A model generated the notes under the pieces. That model saw nothing but the letters and a program-made list of their open reading frames with translations. It did not search any database and had not been told where the DNA came from. Both the position numbers and the translations under genes were made by a program. Of a DNA stretch of 64,000 bases, positions 46,735-57,313 are shown piece by piece; the first letter of the stretch is position 1; the number at the start of each line of letters is the position of its first letter. The stretch is from Liopterus haemorrhoidalis (taxonomy: Eukaryota > Arthropoda > Insecta > Coleoptera > Dytiscidae): the NCBI GenBank assembly GCA_963971575.1, contig OZ020612.1:32963916-33027915 (forward strand), written 5' to 3'.

Positions 46735-47033
46735 ATATATAAAAAATAAGGTCAGTATCATATAGGAATAAACCTGCAAAATATTATTCACATCGGTTAA
46801 AGGATATAAGAGCGTCTAGAGTTTCTTGTTTAGGCCTACGAAACCCTCAACATTTCTATATGTTATTTTATCCACAGTTTCTTAGAGAATAAATCTGTAA
46901 ATTATTCATATTGGTCAAAGCATTTAGGAGTGTCTAGAGTTTTTTGTTTATGCCTACGAACCCTAGGCATTTTATGTTATTTTATCCGCAGTTTTTTAGA
47001 GAATAAATCTGCAAAATATTGTTCTAATCGTGC

Positions 47034-47340
47034 TAATTAGAGAAATAGGTCGATAATTTTTTATATCCTTTTTATCACTACCTTTGTGAATTGGGTGTAC
47101 TATAGATTTTTTAAGTTTTAACGGAAAGTAGCTAGCATTGAAACATTTATTAAATATATTGCAAATTGAATGTAAAATATATTGTGCAGTGACTTTAATT
47201 GTTTTTAAATCAATTTTATCTTCCCATGCAGATTTACTATTGGATAGGCTATTAATAATGTCAATTATTTCACATTAATTAGTCGGTGTTAGAAAGAAAG
47301 AGTTTTTGTTGTGAGTTATTTTATTAAGAGCGTAATGTAC
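47034..47340 (-). pseudogene. LINE reverse transcriptase N-terminal fragment
   Basis: The minus strand reads LKLKKSIVHPIHKGSDKKD followed by IKNYRPISLIS. This is the non-LTR reverse transcriptase motif (VHP-I-KKG, NYRPISLI-S) at fingers/palm domains 0-2. Upstream residues (SNSKSAWEDKIDLKTIK) suit the linker before RT. The fragment ends abruptly at the 121-bp unit array, so it is truncated. Confidence 0.8.
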
Positions 47341-47975
47341 CTAGGTTACGCGCAACGGAAACTTGCATTTGGAAGGGCCAAAGAATTTGAACCAAATGTT
47401 GTCGGATCAATTTGATTTTTTTTTAATTTGAAGATAAAGATTGGCCCCGTTGGATTTCAGTGTTAAAATTTGGTTTTATTTTTAATTTTCAGTTTTACAA
47501 TGTCCTAAACTTTGTGTAACTCCACATCATTGTTACTACGTAAATCAATAATAATTGCAAATTCCATAGCTGAAATCCTATAGATTGTACTTTTATCTTT
47601 AAAATGAGCCCTTGTTTATGAAAATTAATTAATATTTAGCACCAATTCTTTGACCCACACCGAAACACTATTTATATGAAATACTGGCATTTACAAGCAT
47701 CGAGAGATGTATCCATCTGGTAGTGTGGTTTTAAACTAATCTAGTCATAGTAGAGGGAGTCTTAAGCTCCGCCTTAATTTTCTACACATATCTTTGTGTT
47801 TGGTGTTTAATTAGTGAGACATAAACTGTTGACTATGCTTATTCAATAATTTTCTATGGTTTTATAAAAATTGGTAATTGAAGATCTTTGGAATAAAACA
47901 GTTTGTGATGTCAAATTTACGTGTTTTATTTTAGACTTTGCTCTTTCCGTGGTAGAATACAAATTCATATTGACC
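47341..47975. repeat. Left arm of a long inverted repeat pair
   Basis: From about 47412 to 47545 (GATCAATTTGATTTTTTTTT, AATTTGAAGATAAAG, TTTTATTTTTAATTTTCAGT, CACATCATTGTTACT) the sequence is the inverse of about 52255-52390. The rest is AT-rich and unannotated. Confidence 0.55.
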
Positions 47976-47979
47976 GTTT

Positions 47980-50944
47980 TTTTTTTTTATTTCATCCCTA
48001 AAGGGTGATAAGGGGTGAAATGTGAATTCAAAGATTCCTTAATATCTCTTAGGACCAATAAGATATCGACTTGGTTTTTGCTTACAAAGATAACCCGTAC
48101 AAATACCGAAAAACTTATTTCAGAATTTTGTCCTAATCAACCCCTAAAGGGGTGAATCAACAATTGGGGCGAATTATACATCTCGTCGTATTTCCTGTGT
48201 TTGTCGGGTATTAACATTCCTTTTTGGCACTTAGGTGTCTTTTTAAGATATCTCGAAATAGTTTTGACTGTTTCTTTAAATTTCACCCCTAAAGGGTGAA
48301 AAGGGATGAAATGCGATTTCAAGGATTCCTAATATCTCTTAGGATTAATAAGATATTGACTTGATTTTTGCTTACAAAGACTACCCATGCAAATTCCGAA
48401 AAACTTATTTCAGAATTTTGTCCTAATCAACCCCTAAAGGGGTGAATCAACAATTGGGGCGAATTATACATCCCGTCGTATTTCCTGTGTTTGTCGGGTA
48501 TTAACATTCCTTTTTGGCACTTAGGTGTCTTTTTAAGATATCTCGAAATAGTTTTGACTGTTTCTTTAAATTTCACCCCTAAAGGGTGAAAAGGGATGAA
48601 ATGCGATTTCAAGGATTCCTAATATCTCTTAGGATTAATAAGATATTGACTTGGTTTTTGCTTACAAAGACTACCCATGCAAATTCCGAAAAACCTATTT
48701 CAGGATTTTATCCTAATACACCCCTAAAGGGGTGAATATACAATCGGGGTGAATTATACATCCCGTCGTATTTTCTGTGATTGTTGAGATTTAACATTTC
48801 TTTTTGGCATGTAGGTGCTTTTTAAAATATCTCGAAATAGTTTTGACAGTTTTTTAAAATTTCACCCCTAAAGGGTGATAAGGGGTGAATTTAAAAGAAT
48901 CCTTAATAACTCTTAGGACCAATAAGATATCGACTTGGTGTTTACTTACAAAGACTACCCATGCAAATTCCGAAAAACAAGTTTCAGGATTTTATCCTAA
49001 TAAACCCCTAAAGGGGTGATTCTACAATCGGGGTGAATTATACATCCCGTCGTATTTCCTGTGTTTGTTTGGTTGCAACATTCCTTTTTGGCACATAGGT
49101 GTCTTTTTAAAATATCTCGAAATGATTTTGACAGTTTTTTAAAATTTCACCCCTTAAGGGTGAAAAGGGGTATCATTTGATTTCAAGAATTGCTTAATAT
49201 CTCTTAGAACCAATAAGATATCGACTTGGTTTTTGCTTACAAAAATAACCCGTACAAATACCGAAAAACTTATTTCAGAATTTTGCCCTAATCAACCCCT
49301 AAAGGGGTCAATCTACAATTGGGGTGAATTATACATCCCGTCGTATTTCCTGTGTTTGTCGAATTTTAACATTTCTTTTTGGCACATAGGTGTATTTTTA
49401 TGACATCTTGAAATAATTTTGACATTTTTTTTTAAATTTCACCCCTTAAGGGTGAAAAGAGGTGAAATGTGATTTCAAGATTCCGTAATACCTCTTAGGT
49501 CTAATAAGATATTGACTTGGTTTTTGCTTACAAAGACTACCTATGCAAATTCCGAAAAACGTGTTTCAGGATTTTATCTTAATCAACCCCTAAAGGGGTG
49601 ATTCTACAATCGGGATGAATTATACATCACGTCGTATTTCCTGTGTTTATTTAGTTGCAACATTTCTTATTGGCACATAGATGTCTTTTAAAAATATCTC
49701 GAAATTGTTTTGACAATTTTTTAATATTTCACCCCTAAAGTTTGAAAAGGGGTGAACTGTGATTTCAAGGATTCCTTAATATCTCTTAAGACCTATAAGA
49801 TATCGACTTGTTGTTTGCTTGCAAATATTATCCATACAAATGCTGAAAAACTTATTTCAGGAATTTGTCCTAATCAACCCCTAAAGGGGCGGATCTACAA
49901 TCGGGGTGAATTATACATCCCGTCGTATTTCCTGTGTTCGTTTATTTGCAACATTACTTTTTGGCACATAGGTGTCTTTTTAAAATAACTCGAAATGGTT
50001 TTGACAGATTTTTGAAATTTCACCCCTAAAGGTTGAAAAGGGGTGAATTGTGGTTTCAAGGATTCCTTAATATATCTTAGGAGCTATAAGATATCAACTT
50101 GCATTTTGCTTACAAAGATTAGCCATACAAATACCGAAAACTTATTTCAGGATTTTGTCCTAATCAACCCCTAAAGGGGTGGATCTACAGTCGGGGTGAA
50201 TTATACACCCCGCCGTATTTCTTGTGTTTGTTGAGTTAAAAAATTACTTTTTGGCACATATGTGTCTTTTTAAAATATCTCGAAATGATACTGGCAGTTT
50301 TTTTAAATTATATCCCTTAAGGGTGAAAAGGGGTGAAATATAAATTCAGGCATTCCTTAATATCTCTTAGGAGTAATAAGATATCGACTTGCTTTTTACT
50401 TATAAAGACTACCCATACAATTGTCGAAAAACTTATTTCAGGATTTTGTCCTAATCAACCTTTTATTAAAACCTTTATAAAAACCTTTATATTTCCAGAG
50501 TTATAACACTTAATTTTGGTACATAAGTTTCTATTTAGAAGGTGTTTGACAGTTTTTTTAAATTTCATCCCTAACGGAGTAAATTAGTTGTTTTTTATTC
50601 GATAGAGCGTCCCTTGACAAAGAGACATGAAATTTGGGAGAAATTCTTCGTATCTCCTGTGCTTCTTGTGTTATAACATTACTTTCTGGCATATAGGTGA
50701 CCTTTTAAAATCTTGTGATAGTGTTTCACAATCAGTTTTCTTAAATTTCACTCCTATATTAGTATTTTTTGTTAGAAATTAGCAATTCGGAGAGTACATT
50801 CCTCAGTATGACGTAAGAACCCACTGAGAAAGGTTTTTTCAAGTTCGGCCCCTATGTGGTGAAAAGGAGTAAAATGTTTTTTCACGGATTCCTCAATATC
50901 TCTTAGGACAGATGACATATCGACTAGCACGGGTTTTCAGCTAG
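47980..50944 (+). mobile_element. Helitron 3' part with ~290-bp tandem array
   Basis: At least eight units of 287-292 bp follow one another, phased by GGGGTGAATTATACATCCCG (about 48160, 48450, 48741, 49028, 49316, 49605, 49897, 50187). Each has TTTCACCCCTAAAGGGTGA, AATATCTCTTAGG, CAATAAGATATCGACTTGG and CCTAATCAACCCCTAAAGGG. Units at 48137 and 48427 are nearly identical. The block ends with GCACGGGTTTTCAGCTAG, a Helitron-like CTAG end matching the one at 60021. No TC left end was found. Confidence 0.8.
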
Positions 50945-51130
50945 TCTATATACATAAAAGGAAATGTCCTGACTGACTGACTGACTCATCATCGCCCAGC
51001 CCGAACCCCTGGGCCTAGAAACTTGAAATTTGGAGGGGGAATACCCTCCAAATTTCAAGTTCATAATGGAAGCCTCCACTAAGAAGAGATTTTTCGAAAT
51101 TCAACTCCTAAGGGGTGAAATGTGATTATG
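50945..51130 (+). mobile_element. Helitron 5' end, directly abutting the previous Helitron 3' end
   Basis: TCTATATACATAAAAGGAAA begins immediately after CTAG at 50941-50944. It is followed by (CTGA)n and CCCAGCCCGAACCCCTGGGC, parallel to the left end at 57314 (TCTATATATATAAAATC ... CGCCCAACCCAAACCACTGA). Only about 190 bp is kept; the 3' part is missing. Confidence 0.75.
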
Positions 51131-52254
51131 TGTTGATTCAGTTGTATTATTTGTTTTAATTTCATTTTTCTTTATCAGTCATTTACATATACAGTGATTT
51201 ACTTGCGTAAACAGTGCAGGATCCTATTAAGTTACAGTCCGTAGGCTGTACGATTGCCTGACTTCAGAAGAAGGTGATTTACTTCCTTATGCCTAATACC
51301 CAACGATTGTGGAATTATTTAAACGTAGTTATTTGTTGAATAAATGTTGAGAACGACCGGTCTACAATGAGGGTCAGATTACAATATTCGCGACTATAAT
51401 TACCGAAACGGCGCCACTATCGCCTTGTGAACTTTTGACACGAAAAAGGATAGTCATCTGTCAACGTATGTAAACAGTATTGGTTTATAATCAATTTTTG
51501 GTCTAATTTACGTTTTCTTACTGTATACAGTATATTTAAATTATAACCGAGTATTAAAAAAGTGTATAAATATATGTGAATCCATTTTATGATAAAATTT
51601 GCTGCTTGTAAATGAATATTTTCAGAGGTTATATATTGTATGTTGGTGCCGGCTTATACTCACAGAGAAAATAAAATGTTATACTTTGAACTTAAAACAT
51701 TTATTTGAATACTTAATATCTACACATATCTCAAGAAATTTTATAGAAAGAGAACTTGTAATTTATTCTACACAAGAAAACTGTCAAATATTTGCAAACT
51801 AACACAGTTATGGAACACTCCCATGAAATAACAAGGGGTTTTAATTATATTAACAATAATTTACACAACATTAAACGATTTTCTTGCACATGTGAGACAG
51901 GGAAAATGAAAAATTCAACGTTAAAAACTTGTTTAAAATCATCTCAACAGTATAAATTCCCTTCAATAGAAACAAAATTTTAGAATCACTGATAATCTTT
52001 CAATCTAATATTCAAAGATGTTCTTCCTGTTATTGACTACACAACAAGGAGTATTTAATCTTTTTTTCTTAAAGTTATCACTTTATTCGCTGTAAAAATG
52101 GAGTGAGAATGGACAGAAACAATAAAACACATGGTGAATTATACGTAAACAATGACAGTAACCTTTTTCGAAGTGTTCGCTTTTTGGCCGCTAGAGGGAT
52201 ACGCGTTAATTTGAGTCACCAATAGAGTGATCAAGTGTAAGCATTTGTAATTTT
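51131..52254. other. Intergenic sequence without recognised genes
   Basis: Two short frames (51599-51802, 51792-51983) have Cys-containing segments but no recognised domain and no splice or context support. Confidence 0.4.
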
Positions 52255-52517
52255 TATTCCTTTACTGAGTAACAGTGATGTGAAATTAAACAAGTTTTGC
52301 ACTGTAAAATTGAAAATTAAAAATAAATCAAAATTTTTCTTTCATATCTTCAAATTTAAAAAAAAAATCAAATTGATTCGAATAAATTTGGTCTATATTT
52401 TAGGGTTTTAACAACTACATGTTGATTTACATCTTACGTTCCCCCCACCACCATAAATTGTCCACGCCTACAGGCTACCCGTCACCACACACCGCGCGGA
52501 GCAACTGACCTACGGGT

Positions 52518-52733
52518 TCAGTACATTATGTTCTTAAGTGTTGATAAGTTATTATTAGTGATTCTATTTGAAAGCAATTGTCCAACGTTGATAAAGTAGT
52601 TATTAAATTCGTTTGCTATAATTTGAGAGTCTGTGATTTTTTCTGTATTGACAATAATTCCTTTGATAGAGTTGCTTTTGGAAGGTTTATGATTTAAATA
52701 ACTATAGGGATTTGCAGCTAAGCACCCTACCAT
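52518..52733 (-). pseudogene. LINE ORF2 linker fragment
   Basis: The minus-strand frame reads YLNHKPSKSNSIKGI, then NTEKITDSQIIANEFNNYFI and NVG. The ITD---IANEFNNYF--VG motif sits between endonuclease and reverse transcriptase in Jockey/CR1-like LINEs. Both ends are cut. Confidence 0.8.
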
Positions 52734-52836
52734 CTGGTGAGCGTTTCATGAACTTGTATGCGACAGATAACATTTTGTTTTGTCTATTGGTTTTGTATGA
52801 AGTTTGTTTTTAAAGTTTTATTATAATCATTGAAAA

Positions 52837-53058
52837 ATGTATAATACATATTGTAGTGTGCCTATGTGCAATTCATTGAAAAGAAGAAACCCGGAAATAT
52901 CGTTTCATTTGTTTCCACCAATATGAGACACCGTACGGTTCTAAACAAAATTGGGAAAGCAAGAGGTTAGGAATCGACGTGATATTTAGATAAACATTTT
53001 AAAAATTGGAAAAAAAGTGAGCCCTTATATGAAAGTTTGCTCATTACATTTTAATGAT
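52837..53058 (+). pseudogene. Degenerate THAP zinc-finger domain
   Basis: From ATG at 52837 the frame reads YCSVPMCNSLKRRNPEISFH then LFPP, followed by a stop. Further on, SPYMKVCSLHFNDSNY appears in a downstream frame. C--C, SFHLFP and CSLHF in this order are the C2-CH core of a THAP domain (about 80 residues), a DNA-binding module of P-element-type transposases and host factors. Stops and frameshifts show it is dead. Origin could be a P-like transposon. Confidence 0.75.
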
Positions 53059-53459
53059 AGTAACTACAATTAATATTTTCAATTTTGTATTTATTATCGC
53101 ATATCTTGAAAATTCCTGTTATTGTGTATGGGTTTGATTATAATGCACAAATCTGTATAAATCTTTATGAACCCTCTGTTTTTCTCAGTGACCCCACACA
53201 ATATTATATGCCCAGCATTGTAGATTTCTACCCCTTCGTAAACAACACGGGAATTATTATTTAAACCCCCAATATAATTAAAATAATCGACAATGGAAAA
53301 CTGTGCCGCCATAACTTAAAACCAGATTACAAAATGTAGTATTTAAGATGTTTACAAGTAATGTCACTTAAAAAAAATGTCCTCACAGTACGTGTGTATA
53401 CTTACTTGATTATAAAATTTTAAAACAAAATCAGAAAATCGCATACAATTATCTTTTAA
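53059..53459. other. AT-rich sequence without recognised features
   Basis: The 72-codon minus-strand frame at 53094-53312 has no recognised domain. Confidence 0.4.
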
Positions 53460-53830
53460 CCAAACCCTTACTAACCTAACCTAACCTAAAATAGTGTTTT
53501 GTCATTAAACTAGAAGATGGGTAGCTCGCTTCGCTCGACTTCTTCGAACCAAACCCTTACTAACCGAACCTAAGATAGTGTTTTGTCATTAAACTAGAAG
53601 ATGGGTAGCTCGCTTCGCTCGGCTTCTTCTAACCTAACCTAATCTAAGATAGTGTTTTGACATTAAACTAGATGATGGGTAGCTCGCTTCGCTCGCCTTG
53701 TTCTAATAAAACCCTTACTAACCTAACCTAACCTAAAATAGTGCTTTGTCCTTAAACTAGAAGATGGGTAACTCGCTCCGCTCGGTTTTAGACTTTTACT
53801 AACTAAACCTAACCTAATTACCTTGTTTTT
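53460..53830 (+). repeat. Tandem repeat with telomere-like CCTAA motif
   Basis: Four units of about 74-90 bp contain TAGTGTTTTGTCATTAAACT at 53492, 53576, 53650 and 53740. Each is followed by AGATGGGTAGCTCGCTTCGC and then ACTAACCTAACCTAAC-type runs. CCTAA is the complement of the insect telomere repeat TTAGG. Units differ mainly in the number of CCTAA steps. Confidence 0.85.
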
Positions 53831-54159
53831 AGATGCATAGTACTTTATTTTCCCCCATATTAGCCCAATTAAAATGCGTATCATTGTGTATGAATTTATA
53901 AGAATTATTTGCGTGCAATTGCCCATAACCTGTCTTATTAAACCTTAAAAACAAAAAATTTATTTGTTTTATTATATAAGTTTTCTTATTATATTTCTTT
54001 ATTTATATTCAAACACTATGTCACTTTATTTACCTTTTTTTAAACCATATAAAAAATTATATGCAATTATTTCTTAGTCTGTCTACTTTTATTGACCACT
54101 GCTTTTTTGACTTTCTGATCCCCTCGGCATTCCTCTCAAATATTTACAAAATATTTTTT

Positions 54160-54530
54160 TTCGATGAATTGACGATTCGATGAATTGATCATTCGATGAA
54201 TTGATTTTCGATTAATTGATTTTCGATGAATTGATTTTCGATGAATTGATTATTATTATTTTATTTATTTTACATCGGCCTTTATTTCTGCAACGAGGCT
54301 AATCACCGATGCCAGGGGGCGAGCTCCTACACCTGGATGAAGGGTGAATGATTGTGAAAATGAGAGTAATGTAAACATATTATTCTCGCCCGAATAATAT
54401 CACCAACGAAGCAGGCTCGAACCACAGACCGGACGGTCGTACTGGGTTTCCACCAGTACAAACCGCACGACTAAATGCGCTCGGCCACCACGTTGGCTTT
54501 TCGATGAATTGATTTTCGATGAACTCGTCG
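54160..54530. repeat. (TTTTCGATGAATTGA)n minisatellite interrupted by a SINE
   Basis: Six to seven units of TTTTCGATGAATTGA-like sequence run to about 54250. The array resumes at 54499-54525 on the other side of a family 2 SINE. The array therefore existed before the SINE landed. Confidence 0.85.
54262..54500 (-). mobile_element. SINE family 2, copy 3 (near full length, minus strand)
   Basis: Read on the minus strand, the head GTGGTGGCCGAGCGCATTTA and B box GGTTCGAGCC are followed by the same body as at 14621 (CGTTGGTGATATTATTCGGG, CCTGGCATCGGTGATTAG, GCAACGAGGC). It ends in an AAATAATAATAA tail. The A and B boxes look better kept here than in the other copies. Confidence 0.9.
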
Positions 54531-54559
54531 GTTACCTTGAATAGACATATAGGTATTTA

Positions 54560-54911
54560 AGAAATATCTCTTGATTTTATTTTTCACATGTGGCAGATCG
54601 TTATGATGAATGTCTAGATTAAGTTTTTTAATTAAATTATTAACTGTTATTGGCATTCTAGTAAGAGGAGCATTTCAGAATAGGATTGTTCTTGAAAAGG
54701 GCACGTCGAATAAAGGCTTATTACGGAGATTGCGGTTTGGTATATTAAATTTTATTTGTGCCAAAAGATCAGGACTGTCGAAATAGGAATTTATTATTTT
54801 GAAAAATATTATTGTATCTGTAAGATGTCTACGGTCCTGCCGAGCTAATAGATTAAAATATTGGAAACGAATTAAATAGTTTGAACAAGTGAGTGGAGCC
54901 TTTAGTGACAA
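54560..54911 (-). pseudogene. LINE C-terminal domain
   Basis: The frame reads SNYLIRFQYFNLLARQDRRH, then FFKIINSYFDSPDLLAQIKF and NIPNRNLRNKPLFDVPFSRT. This RR--D--F--KI-N---DSP-LL--I-F--P-R-LR layout closes the ORF2 of Jockey and CR1-like LINEs. A stop near 54675 and a frame change lead into the last segment ending near 54471. Confidence 0.85.
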
Positions 54912-55035
54912 ATATGAAATAAATCTTTTCTGTATTCGCTCAATGCGATTTATATGGACAGCAAAATGTGGGTTCCAGATGACAGAGCTAAAGTTTATGA
55001 TACTTTGAACGTAAGCATTTTACAGCGTAAGAATA

Positions 55036-55390
55036 GTGTTTGTGTTTCTAAAGGATCTAGTAGTACGCATGATAAAGCCTGCCATTTTGTACGCGCGCTT
55101 ACATATGTGGTCTAAGTGTGCAAGAAATGTGAGTTTGGAGTCGAATATAACGCCTAGATCCTTCCTTCACTTGACCGAAGGTTTGGATGACATTATTATT
55201 AAAATGATACTGGAAATCTATTTTGTGTAAATTTTTAGTAAAAGTTATGTGATGGCATTTTTCAAAGTTTAAAAATAATTTATTATTTGTGCAATAGTCA
55301 AAAAAGCGATTTAGATCTGCCTTCAGATGGTAGCAGTCGTTTATTGATTTAATTTTAATGTAAATTTTTAAATCGTCTGCGTACAAAAGT
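55036..55390 (-). pseudogene. LINE reverse transcriptase, catalytic YADD segment
   Basis: The minus-strand frame from 55386 reads MYADDLKIYIKIKS, containing the YADD box of reverse transcriptase with both catalytic Asp residues. DLNRFFDYCTNNKLFLNFEK follows, the usual thumb-side motif (W----L-LN--K). A frameshift follows at about 55170, after which TFLAHLDHICKRAY-type residues continue in another frame. The protein is broken. Confidence 0.88.
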
Positions 55391-55914
55391 ATATTAGAAT
55401 AAACAAAACAGTGACTGACATAATTGATATATGAATTTTTTCAATGCTGTCAAAAGAAAAGCTGTATATAAGTAAGCATTTAAAGTTAGCAGAACAAATA
55501 CCTATTGTTATAATCACATTTCCTAATACTTTTCTTCCATATTATCCGTTTAGTTATGCTTAACACAAGATTGCATAGAGTAGCATGACTATGATCGTAA
55601 TAATTACCAAACCCAGAGACATGAAACAAACAGAAATTACAAATTTTTAGAAATATCACATTCAGACTATTCCGCAGCACCATTAACTTCTTATATTTCT
55701 TATCTACTGCGAGTGTACTGAAATAGTATATTAGACTAGAATTAGTGTTTAATTTAGCTTTGATTTGATTATTCATAAATATAAAATAATAAAGTTCCAT
55801 ATTTGATATATGAGTATAAAAAATGAATTTAGCTAGAGTAAGAGTTTTCTTATAAAAGTTCTGTGTTGGTATTAGGTCTAGTCTGATTGTGAGACACATC
55901 CTCTATATTAAACA

Positions 55915-56833
55915 TTTTTTTTCAATATCTTCCTCTGAGAATATGCTAATAACCGGTGAACCCGCATTTCTTCTGACCATAAGTTTGCTATGTTTGAATC
56001 AGACAAATCTGAAATTAACTTCCCGTGCTCGTATTTTGGCCAGTCGTAGTAGATTTTTATTTGTATTGGTAAGATGCAGTGACGGACTTTCGCCTTAAAT
56101 AAAAAAGACATTTGTCTTGGGCCCGGATTTGGGAGGTGAGACCCTTTTTTTTTGCTCTTCACTTGGATTTAGGAGGTGAGGACCTTTTTTTTGCTCTACA
56201 CTTGGATTTGGGAGGTGAAGTCTTGGGCCCGGCGAAGGCTTAATCCGCCACTGGTAAGATGTTCAGAGATGTAAACCTTTTCGCCAATATTAGTTCCAGG
56301 TATATTACGGTTGGTAACTACTAGGGATTTCTTTTCAACTAGAATGTCTCTCTTAGTTCGTGTTGTAAACTGGGCTATAATTGGTGAAGGCTTGCTTGAA
56401 CTAGATGTTCGAATTCTGTGAACTACATCTATATCTTGCTCTCCGACATCAACTTGCAGTTCCTTGGCAATCTTCAGAATTATGTCTTTACAACTTTCGT
56501 TTGGTTGCTTGGCTACCCCATGGACTTTGATATTTCTATTCCTTGAGTATTGCTCTAGCTGTTCCACTTGGTCTTGTAAGTTTTTAATTGTTTCTATATT
56601 TTCTTTGTTTTCTGATTTTAGAATGCAAATTTCCCTGGTAGCACCCTTAATTTCAGATTTATTATTTTTTTCAATTCCTTAAAGAGCAAGTCATATTTGT
56701 CAGACATGAAATTTACAGATTTGGCTAGTTCTGCTAAGTCTGTTTTTACCGACATTAGCTCATTTAATTTGGAGTTAACATCCTGCAGGGCTTTTTCAAG
56801 TTTCGATACTTCTTGGGACGTAGATCTGGTCAT
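55915..56833 (-). pseudogene. LINE ORF1 (coiled coil and RRM-like domain), interrupted by a MITE
   Basis: The N-terminal part (56833-56618) is a predicted coiled coil rich in Lys, Glu and Leu (SKLEKALQDVNSKLNELMS). Then EQYSRNRNIKVHGVAKQ and DIDVVHRIRTSSSSKPSPII (56567-56262) form the RRM-like ORF1 core, followed by VYISEHLT. The continuation TNKNLLRLAKIRARE ... VRRNAGSPVISIFSEEDIEK appears at 56068-55915 beyond a 177-bp MITE. ORF1 proteins coat LINE RNA. Broken by the insertion, a frameshift near 56600 and one stop. Confidence 0.85.
56077..56253. mobile_element. hAT MITE inside LINE ORF1, perfect TSD GTAAGATG
   Basis: The ends CAGTGACGGACTTTCGCC and, inverted, CAGTGGCGGATTAAGCC are terminal repeats. 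GTAAGATG flanks both sides exactly (56069-56076, 56254-56261). The interior repeats CACTTGGATTTGGGAGGTGA. It separates two pieces of the same LINE protein domain. Confidence 0.93.
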
Positions 56834-56840
56834 TGTAAGT

Positions 56841-57313
56841 CAAACGAAATACGGTAAAAAAATCATAGATAATAGCACAAGTTGAAAATATTCAACAAAT
56901 AAATGTATAAGAAATATTACAAAGAAAGAAAATATTAAAAACCAAATAAATAAATTTTACAAAATCTCAGTTTGTGTAACTGTTTACCATAAAATGAAAA
57001 TGCTATAAACAAAATCTATATAAAAACTATTTTTGGTTAAAATGTTATTTTTTGACTACAATAGTTAGATTAAAATATTTTTATAAAATATAAATAATAA
57101 ATTAATTTACTATAAAATGTTAAAATATGTACTATTGTAAAAAAGAAAAATTATAAATTTAATAAATATAACAAAAATAATTACAATTATTAAAATCACA
57201 ATATTGTAAAAAGTATTAACAATGTAACCAATATTGATATTAGTTCAATGCAGTATTACATTTATTAAAAAAATTTGTAAATAAAAATTTTATACACAAC
57301 TTCATAAATCTAA
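56841..57313. other. Very AT-rich sequence upstream of the LINE
   Basis: Long A/T tracts only; no features recognised. Confidence 0.5.

Larger units (their letters stand above)
44650..47033 (+). mobile_element. Second copy of the element that carries the 121-bp units, with insertions
   Basis: The block 44815-44915 (TTTATTCATAAACTTTTTTT, GGGAAAACGATT, TTACATTTATATTGTTAAAA, TTTGAGACGTTAA) matches 37693-37924. About 2.4 array units follow at 46757-47033. The two parts are separated by other repeats, including the TIR element 45733-46734. This copy lacks the fold-back MITE present at 37748. Confidence 0.7.
54471..56840 (-). mobile_element. Jockey/CR1-like LINE, minus strand, degraded
   Basis: In minus-strand order the element has ORF1 (56833 down to about 55915, cut by a MITE), an unassigned stretch (55900-55390), the reverse transcriptase palm with LYADDLKIY (near 55386), a following RT segment around 55040-55300, and the C-terminal region (54911-54560). 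No endonuclease is recognisable, so an internal deletion is likely. Several frameshifts occur. The 3' end meets the SINE/minisatellite at about 54530. Confidence 0.85.

Noticed and set aside
48137..48612. Two identical 61-codon minus-strand frames
   Set aside because: They are shadows of the 290-bp tandem array and are broken in all other units.
47980..50480. CRISPR-like or bacterial repeat array
   Set aside because: Units of ~290 bp are contiguous without spacers, and the setting is a split-gene eukaryotic genome with Helitron termini.
55486..55899. 137-codon minus-strand frame inside the LINE
   Set aside because: It is the longest open frame in the window, but I could not match it to the LINE endonuclease or any domain. 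Its AT-rich Asn/Tyr/Phe/Lys composition fits chance or decayed sequence, so it is kept only as an unassigned part of the LINE.
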